64,000 bases of DNA, from positions 51,500 to 115,499 of the forward strand of contig DATNPL010000230.1 in assembly GCA_036703255.1 (NCBI GenBank), read 5' to 3'. The first letter of the stretch is position 1. Every line of letters starts with the position of its first letter. This stretch comes from Drouetiella sp036703255 (GTDB lineage Bacteria; Cyanobacteriota; Cyanobacteriia; Elainellales; Elainellaceae). Made by a program: the position numbers and the translations under genes. The notes under the pieces were generated by a model. That model searched no databases, was not told the DNA's origin, and worked only from the letters and a program-made list of their open reading frames with translations. Of this stretch, positions 26,226-35,253 are shown in pieces.

Positions 26226-27740
26226 ATGCCCTTTTCCAGAGCAAGCGGTATCCTGCTGCACCCCACTTCTTTCCCTAGTCGGTTTGGCATTGGCGATTTG
26301 GGCACCGAAGCCTATCGCTTTATAGACTTCTTGGCTGCTAGCGGACAGCAGATTTGGCAGATTTTGCCGCTTGGCCCTACGGCTTATGGCGACTCGCCTT
26401 ATCAGTGTTTCTCGGCGATCGCGGGCAACCCCATGTTGATCAGCCCTGAAATTCTCAACGGCAAAGGGCTATTAACCGAAGAAGATTTCAACGACTTTCC
26501 TGAGCTGCCGCTGCGGATTGATTTTGGCTGGGTGATCCATGTCAAAACGCTGTTGCTACGCAAAGCCTCCGACAACTTTAAGCAGCGGGCAACCCCCGAG
26601 CAACATCAAGAATTTGAGGCTTTTTGTCAGGGCGCTGCCGACTGGCTCGAAGACTATGCTCTGTTCCGAGCCGTCAAAGATGCACACGGGGGCGCTAGCT
26701 GGAATACTTGGGATCAGGCGATCGCTCAGCGCAAGCCAGAAGCGCTAGAGCAATGGCAGCAGCAGTTGGTTCCCCAGATTTTCTTCCATAAATATCTCCA
26801 GTTTGAGTTTGCACAACAGTGGGCAAATTTAAAGCGCTATGCCAACGAAAAAGGCATTCAGATCCTGGGAGATCTGCCGATCTACGTGGCACACGACAGT
26901 GCCGAAGTCTGGGCACACCCTGAATATTTTTGCCTCGACCCAGAATTGGGCATTCCTTCGCTGATGGCGGGTGTGCCTCCTGACTATTTCAGCCCAACCG
27001 GACAGCTTTGGGGCAACCCGATCTACGACTGGGATCGGCTTCAGCAGGACAACTTCAGGTGGTGGGTACAGCGGTTTCAGGCGATGCTTGACTGCGTTGA
27101 TCTGATCCGAATTGACCACTTCCGTGGGTTTGAGTCCTACTGGGCGGTTCACGAGAGCGAAACGACTGCCATCAACGGCGAATGGATGAAGGCTCCTGGC
27201 GAGGCGCTGTTTCAGGTTTTGGCAGACCAGCTTGGCGTTTTGCCGATCATTGCCGAAGATTTGGGCTTTATCACGCCCGAAGTGGAGGCATTGCGCGACC
27301 AGTTTGAGTTTCCGGGTATGAAGATTCTGCATTTTGCCTTCGACTCAGATTCCCAAAACCCCTATCTGCCGTTTCAGTACAGCGCCAACACGGTGGTTTA
27401 CACCGGAACCCATGACAATGACACGACGGTCGGCTGGTTTAATGGGCGCAATCCTCAAGAGCAGCATCGAGTTTGGAATTATCTAGGCTGTGGCGATATG
27501 CATGAAATCCATTGGCAGATGATTCGCCTTGCCTTTAGCTCGGTTTCCAATCAGGCGATCGTCCCGCTTCAAGATGTATTGGGTCTAGATACCGGATCGC
27601 GGATGAATGCCCCCGGCCAAGCGATCGGCAACTGGGGCTGGCGCTACGAGTGGGGTGCTTTGACCTCAGAGATGAGCGATCGCCTCCGAGAGTTGACCGA
27701 GCTGTATGGGCGCTTACGTCAATCTGACTTTCATGGTTGA
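26226..27740 (+). CDS. malQ: 4-alpha-glucanotransferase (amylomaltase, GH77)
   Basis: This cytoplasmic disproportionating enzyme transfers alpha-1,4-glucan segments during glycogen and maltodextrin turnover. The GH77 catalytic residues are visible: nucleophile Asp297 in RIDHFRGFESYW, acid/base Glu344 in IIAEDLGF and the stabilising Asp397 in GTHDNDTT. The N-terminal RASGILLHPTSFPSRFGIGD is a family hallmark. The length of 504 residues is standard. The gene is monocistronic and converges on the aldehyde dehydrogenase gene, with a 49-bp perfect hairpin element between the two stops. Confidence 0.94.
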   Translation: MPFSRASGILLHPTSFPSRFGIGDLGTEAYRFIDFLAASGQQIWQILPLGPTAYGDSPYQCFSAIAGNPMLISPEILNGKGLLTEEDFNDFPELPLRIDFGWVIHVKTLLLRKASDNFKQRATPEQHQEFEAFCQGAADWLEDYALFRAVKDAHGGASWNTWDQAIAQRKPEALEQWQQQLVPQIFFHKYLQFEFAQQWANLKRYANEKGIQILGDLPIYVAHDSAEVWAHPEYFCLDPELGIPSLMAGVPPDYFSPTGQLWGNPIYDWDRLQQDNFRWWVQRFQAMLDCVDLIRIDHFRGFESYWAVHESETTAINGEWMKAPGEALFQVLADQLGVLPIIAEDLGFITPEVEALRDQFEFPGMKILHFAFDSDSQNPYLPFQYSANTVVYTGTHDNDTTVGWFNGRNPQEQHRVWNYLGCGDMHEIHWQMIRLAFSSVSNQAIVPLQDVLGLDTGSRMNAPGQAIGNWGWRYEWGALTSEMSDRLRELTELYGRLRQSDFHG

Positions 27741-27796
27741 AGGCGCGTTACTGATTAAATCGGCAAAACTATATCTCTACGCAATTAGGTTTGGAC

Positions 27797-27845
27797 AACG
27801 TTTTTGCTAAAAGCCGCGCGGAGCGCGGCTTTTAGCAAAAACGTT
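27797..27845. repeat. Long perfect hairpin element with C-GGA-G apex (copy 1)
   Basis: Arms of 23 bp (27797-27819 and 27823-27845) are perfectly complementary around GGA. The apex is CGCGC-GGA-GCGCG. It lies 56 nt after the malQ stop and 23 nt before the stop of the converging gene. There is no free U-tract on either strand outside the stem, so it is not a classical terminator. Confidence 0.85.
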
Positions 27846-27850
27846 TGATT

Positions 27851-27867
27851 TAAGCGCGTAGCGTCAT
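27851..27867. repeat. 17-bp module TAAGCGCGTAGCGTCAT next to hairpin copy 1
   Basis: The same module, with one difference (T/C), follows hairpin copy 2 at 38521-38537. It contains a mini palindrome CGC-GTA-GCG. Confidence 0.6.
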
Positions 27868-27868
27868 C

Positions 27869-29275
27869 TCACCCTATCATTCGCTTGAGCAGCGAGAGCT
27901 TGTCTTTATAGGGAGCATAGCGCCAGGGCAAATCGAGCCAGAAAGGTTTGGACAAAACGCTTTTGAAATGGGAGAAAGTGTCAAATCCGGCTTTGCCGTG
28001 GTAGCTGCCCATGCCGCTCTCGCCCACTCCGCCAAAAGGCAGCGTCGAAGGGGCGATCTGCATGATCGTGTCATTGATACAGACTCCGCCCGACGAGGTC
28101 TGCTGCAAAACCTGCTGCTGCACCTGCGGATTTTTGGAGAAGACATAGAGCGCCAGCGGTTTCGGTCGGGCGTTGATCTGGGCGATCGCTTCTTCCAAGT
28201 TTTCATAGTCGAGCAGGGGCAAAATTGGCCCAAAGATCTCGTCCTGCATAACGCGATCGTCCCAGCTCACGCCCTCTAGCACCGTGGGAGCAATGTATTT
28301 TTCAGCAGCGATCGTTTCTCCGCCAATCACGACCTTGCCGTCCTGCAAGAGACTCGTGAGGCGATCGAACTGCTTGGCGTTGATGATGCGGGCATAGTCA
28401 GGGCTAGTCGCCGGGTTGTCGCCATAGAATTCTTGTAGGGTGGCTTTCATCGCCTCCAGCAATGCCGATTTAATCCGGCGATCGACCAGCAGGTAATCGG
28501 GCGCAACGCAGGTTTGCCCAGCATTGATAAACTTACCCCAAACAATGCGCTTGGCCGTGTTTTCTACATGGATGTCGGCATCGACAATGCAAGGACTTTT
28601 GCCCCCTAGCTCTAACGTCACCGGAGTCAGGTGCTGCGCTGCGGCCTGCATGACAATTTTGCCGATCGCCGTACCGCCCGTAAAAAAGATATGGTCAAAC
28701 TTTTCAGCTAAAACGGCCTGGCTGACCTCAACGCCGCCCTCCACCACCGCAACATATGCCGGGTCAAAGATCTTTTGAATCAGATTGGCAATAACGCGAG
28801 AGGTGGCAGGGGCTAGCTCCGAAGGCTTGAGCAGAGCGCAGTTGCCAGCCGCGATCGCTGCCACCAAAGGCGAAATCATCAGCTGAAACGGATAGTTCCA
28901 GGGAGAAATGATTAGCGCCACGCCCAGCGGCTCTGGATAAATTTTGGCTCGGGCAGGCAACTGCTCTAGAGAGAGCGCAACGGACTTCGGCTTTGCCCAA
29001 GCACGCAAATGCTTGAGGACAAAATTAATTTCCTGGATAACGCCAATTTCCGTCATGTAGGCTTCAACGCTGGGCTTGTTAAGGTCAGCATGCACAGCCG
29101 CCATCACCTCGTCCTGGCAATCTTTGATAGCCTGTTTAAGTTTGTTGATCTGAGCTATGCGAAACTCAATATCCTTGGTCTTTCCAGTCGCAAAAAACGA
29201 TCGCTGCTGCTGCACCAAAGAGGTGACGCGATCGCGGATATTCTCGCTAGGGTTCTCGATCGCTGCTTGAACCAT
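27869..29275 (-). CDS. Aldehyde dehydrogenase family protein
   Basis: This 468-residue NAD(P)-dependent aldehyde dehydrogenase oxidises aldehydes to acids. The catalytic Cys256 is in NAGQTCVAPD and Glu222 in LELGGKSP, with the oxyanion Asn127 in ISPWNYPF and the cofactor loop FFTGGTAIGK at 197-206. The short form without an N-terminal extension resembles the class-3/fatty-aldehyde group and Synechocystis slr0091, which acts on long-chain or apocarotenoid aldehydes. Unlike eukaryotic fatty-aldehyde dehydrogenases it lacks an obvious C-terminal membrane helix. The substrate is not certain. The gene is monocistronic. Confidence 0.9.
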   Translation of the reverse strand: MVQAAIENPSENIRDRVTSLVQQQRSFFATGKTKDIEFRIAQINKLKQAIKDCQDEVMAAVHADLNKPSVEAYMTEIGVIQEINFVLKHLRAWAKPKSVALSLEQLPARAKIYPEPLGVALIISPWNYPFQLMISPLVAAIAAGNCALLKPSELAPATSRVIANLIQKIFDPAYVAVVEGGVEVSQAVLAEKFDHIFFTGGTAIGKIVMQAAAQHLTPVTLELGGKSPCIVDADIHVENTAKRIVWGKFINAGQTCVAPDYLLVDRRIKSALLEAMKATLQEFYGDNPATSPDYARIINAKQFDRLTSLLQDGKVVIGGETIAAEKYIAPTVLEGVSWDDRVMQDEIFGPILPLLDYENLEEAIAQINARPKPLALYVFSKNPQVQQQVLQQTSSGGVCINDTIMQIAPSTLPFGGVGESGMGSYHGKAGFDTFSHFKSVLSKPFWLDLPWRYAPYKDKLSLLKRMIG

Positions 29276-29432
29276 CCTGTAAGTCCTCCCGACAGATTTT
29301 CTCTAGCGCTCCTCTAGATCTTTACAGCAATAAATCCTTTTCGGAAATCATGGGCATCTAATAAGGCATCTAAGATTTGGGCAAGAAGGGCACAGAGCGT
29401 CTTTACACAGAATTTTTCTACTTGAGCCGCAA

Positions 29433-30161
29433 TTATGAGCCAGCCACTTGATTCAGTGCTTCAGGAGTCATGGGCTGCGCGGTCAGAAAGTAGACGGTTC
29501 CCTCCTGAGTCGAAATTAAGTTGAGATAGTAGGGCGTTTCGTCGGGCTTAGAGACTCGATAAATCCGTCGTCCCGTATCGTTATCCAGCGGTACCTCTTC
29601 CAGAGAATAGCCCTGCGTTTGCAGAGTCTCACGAAGATTTGTAGCCAGCGATCGCCATTGAGTATTCGAGGTTTGCCAGCAGCTTTCTGAACTATGACAT
29701 CCCACCTGTGCGCCTTCCACTTGAGGAAAGCTGCTCCAGGGTTGAGACGGAGTAGGAGTAGGAGTAGGTGTGGGAGTAGGAGTAGGTGTGGGAGTAGGAG
29801 TAGGTGTGAGAGTGGGAGTAGGCGTAGGCGTAGGAGTGGGCGACGCTGGGCTAGGCAGACTGGATTGGGTCACAATCGGCTGAGCGACAGGGGGAGGAGG
29901 CTGAACTATAGGGGGAGGAGCAGTCATTACAGGGGTGGGGAGCGGTGGCGGTGCTTGGGGTACTGGCTGGGGTACGGCCTGAGCCAAAGGCATCTCAGTC
30001 AGCGGAATCTCTACTGTCTCTGCGACTCGCGCAGGCTGAGGAGGTTTTGCATCCGGAAAAATCGGCAGAGAGAGCGCCAATCCATGCAGCCCCAAAGCGA
30101 CCCAAAGCCAAGGGCTGGGAATTTTTGATAAAACTTGCCAGAGAACCTTTACCTGCATCAC
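29433..30161 (-). CDS. TonB-like proline-rich membrane-anchored periplasmic protein
   Basis: The 242-residue protein has a short cytoplasmic N-terminus, one hydrophobic segment at about 16-35 (WLWVALGLHGLALSLPIF) and a long Pro-rich periplasmic linker with a (Pro-Thr)n tract. A globular C-terminal domain of about 90 residues follows. The layout is like TonB, but the C-terminal domain lacks a TonB motif I can recognise, so the energy-transducer role is only suggested. Two cysteines (in VGCHSSESCW) may form a disulfide. The Pro-Thr tract is encoded by a hexanucleotide DNA repeat that is probably length-variable. Confidence 0.6.
   Translation of the reverse strand: MMQVKVLWQVLSKIPSPWLWVALGLHGLALSLPIFPDAKPPQPARVAETVEIPLTEMPLAQAVPQPVPQAPPPLPTPVMTAPPPIVQPPPPVAQPIVTQSSLPSPASPTPTPTPTPTLTPTPTPTPTPTPTPTPTPTPSQPWSSFPQVEGAQVGCHSSESCWQTSNTQWRSLATNLRETLQTQGYSLEEVPLDNDTGRRIYRVSKPDETPYYLNLISTQEGTVYFLTAQPMTPEALNQVAGS
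29749..29838. repeat. Hexanucleotide tandem repeat (GGNGTA)n encoding Pro-Thr
   Basis: Fifteen hexamers of GGAGTA/GGTGTG/GGCGTA type run without a break. An 18-nt higher-order unit (GGAGTA-GGAGTA-GGTGTG) is repeated exactly three times from 29755. The repeat keeps the reading frame whatever its copy number. Confidence 0.85.
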
Positions 30162-30309
30162 TTTACCTGGATCACCACTCTACCTGGATCTGAAAACTGC
30201 GATCGCGTACCTGCTTAATCCAACGACTTCTTTTACAACGACTTACCAAAGCAATTGGACAGATATTTCGCCACACCCCAAAATGTTCTATCCCAGCTTC
30301 AAAAAACCA

Positions 30310-30858
30310 TCAGTTTTGGAGTTTGCCGTCAGGTAAGATTGCCCCCTTCAGAAGGGTGTCTTTCATCTCGGCTCCGGTGAGATTTGCACCACTCAAATCG
30401 CTATTGGTTAAGTCAGCACCGCTCAAGTTGGCATTGCTCAAATCCGCATTTCGCAAAAAAGCCCCCTTGAGATTGGCTCCTGTCAGATTGGCACCTTGCA
30501 ACTGGGCAGAGGCAAGGCCAGCCTTTTCCAAGTTGGCATTAGTGAGGTTCGCTCCACTCAGATTGGCGCTATCGAGCAGGGCACTGCTAAGATTGGCTCC
30601 CGTCAGGTTGGCATCCTTTAGCACGGCACGATTGAGCACACCCTGAGCCAAATCTGCCTGACTCAAATCTTTCCCGGTCAGATCACAGTCCGCACATTTT
30701 TTAGTTTCCAGCAGCTGGGCTTGAGGAGCAGGTTTGGTACAGCCCCAAGTTGCTGCTGCAAGCAGAAAGAGTAGACAAACGGTTGCAAGTTTAATGGCCG
30801 AATTCATCACAAATTTAGGCATTAATGGGGGCATAGCTTGAGTCATAGATTGGGTCAT
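30310..30858 (-). CDS. Exported pentapeptide repeat protein
   Basis: The 182-residue protein has a hydrophobic export segment at about 20-38 ending in TWGC, an imperfect lipobox. From about residue 58 it consists of roughly 20 tandem pentapeptides of A(D/N)LXX type (for example ANLTG, ANLSG, ADLTN), which fold into a right-handed quadrilateral beta-helix. A CADC pair near residues 57-60 precedes the repeats and may be redox-active or bind a metal. The start may be the internal ATG giving MNSAIKL. It ends 18 nt after the futB start region on the same strand, so it could be read from the futB transcript. No ligand can be inferred. Confidence 0.85.
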   Translation of the reverse strand: MTQSMTQAMPPLMPKFVMNSAIKLATVCLLFLLAAATWGCTKPAPQAQLLETKKCADCDLTGKDLSQADLAQGVLNRAVLKDANLTGANLSSALLDSANLSGANLTNANLEKAGLASAQLQGANLTGANLKGAFLRNADLSNANLSGADLTNSDLSGANLTGAEMKDTLLKGAILPDGKLQN

Positions 30859-30875
30859 GGTTTTAATGAATAGGC

Positions 30876-32579
30876 TTAATTAAAAGAGCGGCGAGTTTGC
30901 TGAATTTGCCAAGTCAGTAGCGCGATCGGAATTAGACCCGCCACAACGATCGCCATCGCTGGAATTGCTGCTTCTGCTAAGCGCTCGTCGGAGGCCAGAC
31001 GGTAGACGCGAATCGCAAGGGTATCAAAGTTAAACGGACGGACAATCAGCGTGGCCGGAAGTTCTTTCATCACATCCACAAAGACCAGCAACGCTGCGGT
31101 CAAGAGTCCGCCAGACATCAGGGGCGCATGTATTTTCACTAACGTTTGGGCAGGGCTACATCCCAATGATCGCGCCGCTTCATCCAGGCTGGGCTTCACT
31201 CGACCCAAACTCGATTCGACCGTGCCAAACGACACTGCCAAAAACCGCACTAGATAGGCAAAAACTAGAGCCGCGATCGTGCCGCTTAACAGCAGCCCGG
31301 TTGAAACATTGAAGGTAGACTGCATCCACCGATCGATCGCATTGTCAAATTGCCCCACGGGCACCAGCACCCCGACTGCAATCACCGACCCTGGGATCGC
31401 ATAGCCCATTGCTGCGAAGCGCACGGCAAAATTCATGCCTCGGCTAGGATAGAGCCGTAAGCCATAGGCCATCAGCAGGGCGATCGCCACCCCCAGTCCT
31501 GCCGTCAACCCCGCCAAGATCAAGCTATGTTTGGCAAAGTCCCAGAAAGCCTGGGTGGTCGCTCCTGTCTGTTTAGACAGGCTGTTCCAAGACAAATTCA
31601 GCAGCACCGACATGGGCAGGGCAAATCCTAACAAAATAGGCAGCGCACAGGTCATCTGAGCGATCGCCCCTCTCACGCCTTGCAGCCTGTACCGAGGAAA
31701 GGGTTGCCGACTGTTGGTTTGATAATATTTCGCCCGTTGACGAAACCAGCGCTCAACCGCCAGCAGCGCAAAAATAAACAGCAGCAAACAGGCCGCCAGC
31801 TGACAGGCAGCACCGCGATCGCCCAAAGCAAACCAGGTGCGATAAATTCCCGTGGTAAAGGTGCCTACGCCAAAAAATTCTACGGTACCGAAGTCGCTTA
31901 AGGTTTCCATTAGCGCTAGGGCAGTGCCTGCGGCAATTGCCGGACGTGCCAACGGTAAAACCACCTTCAAGAAGCTGCGCCAGGGGCTATAGCCCAGCGA
32001 TCGACTGGCCTCTAGCATGTGAACGGATTGTTCTAAAAACGCCACCCGCGCCAGCAGGTAAACGTAGGGATACAAAACTAGCGTCAGCATGGCGATCGCA
32101 CCCCCCAGCGATCGAATATTGGGAAACCAATAGTCAGCTAGAGTCTGCCAGCCCATCACCGCTCTCAGTCCCGACTGGACAGGCCCATAAAACTCCAAAA
32201 TCTCAGTATAGACATAGGCCAGGATGTACGCAGGAGCCGCCAGCGGCAGCAGCAGCAGCCACTCAAATATGCGACGACCGGGAAAACTGCACAACGTCAC
32301 CAGCGCTGCGGTACTCACCCCGATCGCCATCACACCACAGCCTACCCCCACCATCAACCCCACTGAGTTGAGGATGTAAGTTGAGAGAACAGTTGTCGCC
32401 AAGTGCTGCCAGACGGCGCTCGGTCTGCCCACTAAATGGCTGATCACAAACATCACCGGAACTGAGAGCAGCAGGGCGATCGCCCCCACCAGCAGCATCC
32501 AAATTCCAGGGGCAGCCTGCTGTATCCAGAGTGGGTTATTCTGAAGTTGTGTGGGCTTTGCGAACGTTTTCAACATCAC
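30876..32579 (-). CDS. futB: Ferric iron ABC transporter permease FutB (two fused permease domains)
   Basis: The 567-residue inner-membrane permease has about 12 helices in two homologous halves. Each half carries an EAA loop that contacts the ATPase: EASRSLGYSPWRSFLKVVLP and EAARSLGCSPAQTLVKIHAP. The duplication and sequence match the FutB/HitB/SfuB ferric transporters. futC is divergent across an 83-nt AT-rich spacer, and futA is a separate convergent gene. An iron-responsive Fur operator is expected in the spacer but was not identified with confidence. Confidence 0.88.
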   Translation of the reverse strand: MMLKTFAKPTQLQNNPLWIQQAAPGIWMLLVGAIALLLSVPVMFVISHLVGRPSAVWQHLATTVLSTYILNSVGLMVGVGCGVMAIGVSTAALVTLCSFPGRRIFEWLLLLPLAAPAYILAYVYTEILEFYGPVQSGLRAVMGWQTLADYWFPNIRSLGGAIAMLTLVLYPYVYLLARVAFLEQSVHMLEASRSLGYSPWRSFLKVVLPLARPAIAAGTALALMETLSDFGTVEFFGVGTFTTGIYRTWFALGDRGAACQLAACLLLFIFALLAVERWFRQRAKYYQTNSRQPFPRYRLQGVRGAIAQMTCALPILLGFALPMSVLLNLSWNSLSKQTGATTQAFWDFAKHSLILAGLTAGLGVAIALLMAYGLRLYPSRGMNFAVRFAAMGYAIPGSVIAVGVLVPVGQFDNAIDRWMQSTFNVSTGLLLSGTIAALVFAYLVRFLAVSFGTVESSLGRVKPSLDEAARSLGCSPAQTLVKIHAPLMSGGLLTAALLVFVDVMKELPATLIVRPFNFDTLAIRVYRLASDERLAEAAIPAMAIVVAGLIPIALLTWQIQQTRRSFN

Positions 32580-32662
32580 TATTTTGTATATTCCAATGTA
32601 ATATTTTAGGTTTTATCTATTCATCGATTCGTTATTATTTTTTGTAGCCAGCATCCTAAAGC

Positions 32663-33796
32663 ATGAATAATTCCGCTATTCTGAAGCTTGACAATGTCAC
32701 CCATCAATTCCCCAATTCATCTACTCTAACGGTTTCACATATAACGCTGACCCTGTATCAAGGCGATATTCTGGCGCTTTTAGGCCCTTCAGGTTGCGGC
32801 AAAACCACCTTACTTCGCTTAATTGCTGGCTTTGAACAACCCCAATCTGGGTCGATTGACCTATCCGGGCAAAGGGTCGCTGGATTAGGTCTTGCCACGC
32901 CGCCCGAAAAACGGAATATCGGCATGGTGTTTCAAGACTATGCGCTGTTTCCCCATCTCACCGTTGCCCATAATATTGCCTTTGGCCTTCAGCAACGGGG
33001 CAGCTATTCCTCCAAAGAAAAATCGCTGCGCGTCACTGAAGCCTTGGCTCTGGTGGGGTTAAAGGGCATGGGCGATCGCTACCCCCATGAGCTGTCAGGT
33101 GGACAGCAGCAGCGCGTTGCCTTGGCTCGCGCCCTTGCCCCCCGGCCAACGCTGCTGTTGCTGGATGAACCGCTCAGCAACCTAGATGTGCAGGTGCGGC
33201 TGCGGCTGCGACAGGAGATACGAGACATTCTCAAAGCCACAGGCACCTCTGGCGTTTTTGTCACTCACGATCAGGAAGAGGCTTTGGCGATCGCCGACCA
33301 AGTTGCCGTCGTGCGCCAGGGACATCTAGAGCAGTGGGGCACCCCAGAGGCGATCTACCGCCAGCCCAACTCTCGGTTTGTGGCTGAGTTTGTCACTCAG
33401 GCCAACTTTCTACCCGCTTCAAAACAGGGAGACGTTTGGCAGACCGAGATTGGACAATTTGCAGCGGTTCAAAGCTACGACTCCGTTGAGGGCACAGGAG
33501 CCTTGATGATTCGGCAGGAAGACCTGAAGCTAGAACCCGATCCGGCCGGAACGGTTGTTGTGCGCGATCGCCAATTTCTGGGGCGAGAATATTGCTATCG
33601 TCTGCAAACCGCTTCTGGCTATCTGCTGCAAGCGCGAACATCCGACAAAGTTGGCATTGGGGAAACGGTTCGCTGTCATGTGCTCAGTCAGACACTGCAA
33701 ATTTTCCCACCTACTTCCAGCCTGCCCGATCCATCAGTCGAGTTGCCTCTGCACTCAGTTCGCCCACCTGACTCAATCTCACAGAATCGTACTTAA
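32663..33796 (+). CDS. futC: Ferric iron ABC transporter ATP-binding protein FutC, with antisense-derived tail
   Basis: This cytoplasmic ATPase subunit of the Fut transporter has 377 residues. Walker A GPSGCGKTT is at 41-49, the signature LSGGQ at 144-148 and Walker B LLLLDEP at about 164-170, followed by D-loop and H-loop. The C-terminal TOBE-like region ends near LSQTLQIFP. The last 28 residues (350-377) lie on DNA that encodes the end of futA on the other strand. They are Pro/Ser-rich and not typical of FutC, so the original stop was probably lost and the frame read on into antisense futA. Confidence 0.88.
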   Translation: MNNSAILKLDNVTHQFPNSSTLTVSHITLTLYQGDILALLGPSGCGKTTLLRLIAGFEQPQSGSIDLSGQRVAGLGLATPPEKRNIGMVFQDYALFPHLTVAHNIAFGLQQRGSYSSKEKSLRVTEALALVGLKGMGDRYPHELSGGQQQRVALARALAPRPTLLLLDEPLSNLDVQVRLRLRQEIRDILKATGTSGVFVTHDQEEALAIADQVAVVRQGHLEQWGTPEAIYRQPNSRFVAEFVTQANFLPASKQGDVWQTEIGQFAAVQSYDSVEGTGALMIRQEDLKLEPDPAGTVVVRDRQFLGREYCYRLQTASGYLLQARTSDKVGIGETVRCHVLSQTLQIFPPTSSLPDPSVELPLHSVRPPDSISQNRT

Positions 33797-34757
33797 ATTC
33801 GCCAAAGCCTTGCAGTACCGGGTCGAGGGGCGTGTCCTTGACAACCGGATACTCGCTGTTGCCGCCTGCAAAAATAGCTTGTGCCTCTGGGCTGACCAAG
33901 TGCTCAAGAAATAGCTGGGCACCCGCCTTGTTTTTAGAAGTTTTGACGACGCCGCCCCCGCTGACATTGATGTGAGTCCCCCGATCGCGCTGGTTGGGGA
34001 AAAACACGCCCACTTTATCTGCGACTGCTTTTTCGGCTGGGTCAGAAGACTTGGCGAGTCGGGCAAGGTAGTAGGTATTGACGATCGCCAGATCGCCGAC
34101 TCCGGCCGCAACAGCCTGAATTTGAGGCGTATCTCCCCCTTCAGGCGGACGAGCAAAGTTGGCCACCACCCCTTTGGCCCAAGCTTCGGTATCGGCTGCC
34201 CCATGCGCTGCCATCATCGAGGCTACCCAAGATTGGTTATAGACATTGGTAGAAGAGCGAATTAAGAGCTTGCCTTTCCACTTGGACTCTGCCAGATCTT
34301 CATAGGTCGATAAATCGGCTGGGTTAACGCGGTCTTTGCTGTAGACGATCACCCGCAACCGACTAGAAAAACCAAACCATTGGTTGTCAACATCCCTTAG
34401 AGGGGCAGGAATCGCGGATTGCAGCGTCGGTGAGTTGATCGGCTCCAGTAATCCTTCCTGTTTGGCACGCCAAAGCCGACCCACATCAACCGTCAAAAAT
34501 ACATCTGCCGGACTGTTAGCCCCCTCGCTCTTGAGCCGTTCGATCAGGGGATCGGCCTCGGCTTCAATCAGGTTTACTTTCAAGCCAGTTTTTCGCATGA
34601 AGCTGTCATACAGCTCCTGATCGGTGTCGTAATGACGAGATGAATAGAGATTAATTGCGCCCGTTTGCGCAGAAGCTCTGTAGCTGACTCCACCTGCGAC
34701 CACTGCTGCCATTGCCGATCCGGTGGCAAGAAAAACTCGCCTAGAGATCTTGCTCAT
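33711..34757 (-). CDS. futA: Ferric iron-binding periplasmic protein FutA/IdiA
   Basis: This 348-residue binding protein presents Fe(III) to FutB. The N-terminus has a twin-arginine motif (SRRVFLA) and a hydrophobic segment, as in Tat-exported FutA. The mature part opens INLYSSRHYDTDQELYDSF, a FutA hallmark with iron-ligand tyrosine and histidine. The C-terminus ends RLMDRAGWK, as in other family members, so this strand's reading in the overlap with futC is the ancestral one. It is monocistronic and converges on futC with 86 bp shared. IdiA-type relatives also protect photosystem II under iron starvation. Confidence 0.9.
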   Translation of the reverse strand: MSKISRRVFLATGSAMAAVVAGGVSYRASAQTGAINLYSSRHYDTDQELYDSFMRKTGLKVNLIEAEADPLIERLKSEGANSPADVFLTVDVGRLWRAKQEGLLEPINSPTLQSAIPAPLRDVDNQWFGFSSRLRVIVYSKDRVNPADLSTYEDLAESKWKGKLLIRSSTNVYNQSWVASMMAAHGAADTEAWAKGVVANFARPPEGGDTPQIQAVAAGVGDLAIVNTYYLARLAKSSDPAEKAVADKVGVFFPNQRDRGTHINVSGGGVVKTSKNKAGAQLFLEHLVSPEAQAIFAGGNSEYPVVKDTPLDPVLQGFGEFKYDSVRLSQVGELSAEATRLMDRAGWK

Positions 34758-35253
34758 TTTTGATGGACTCCCTTACCTGTGTGAGTACGTTTCGTGAAAT
34801 TTCAACAATTCACAGTAGTCTACCCTACCATTAATGAGAACTGATCTTAACAAGATCTTCTTTCTGCCTCAGCTTTCCACTTTTATTCTTAAGAAGTTTG
34901 TCCAGCGTTCTCTCTAACGCTGCGGCTCAGAGCGCGGTAGCATTTTTACAGCGCTTCTCCGAAATTGCCGATACTCCGTTTGTAGTAGACCCCACAGGTG
35001 CATCTTGATCTTGATACCGATAGGGTTGACCGACAGGGCTAGCTGACACAGTTAATTACACGGTTGTATCAGCCTGCTGAGCCGCAGCCACAACTATTTG
35101 TCACAAGTATTGCCTCAAGTATTTGCCAAAAGTCTTAGAACGACACGATCCAGAATCTTTCAGCCCTTAAGCCTCACAGCCCGCCACCCTTTGTGATTCT
35201 CCTGTTCATTTTCAGGGAATCCTGAAACGTACCTACTGTCAGAAGGAGCCAAA
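34758..35253. other. Intergenic region between divergent futA and membrane-protein genes
   Basis: No gene is supported in these 496 nt. Two short inverted repeats are present: GATCTT-AAC-AAGATC at 34843-34857 and AGCGTT-N6-AACGCT at 34904-34921. The first lies 86 nt upstream of futA next to a GTTCTCATTAAT stretch (minus strand) that resembles half of a cyanobacterial iron box. This is suggestive only. Confidence 0.4.

Noticed and set aside
29749..29838. Tandem repeats considered as a CRISPR array
   Set aside because: There are no spacers between repeats, the unit is 6 nt, and the region is in frame within a protein-coding gene.
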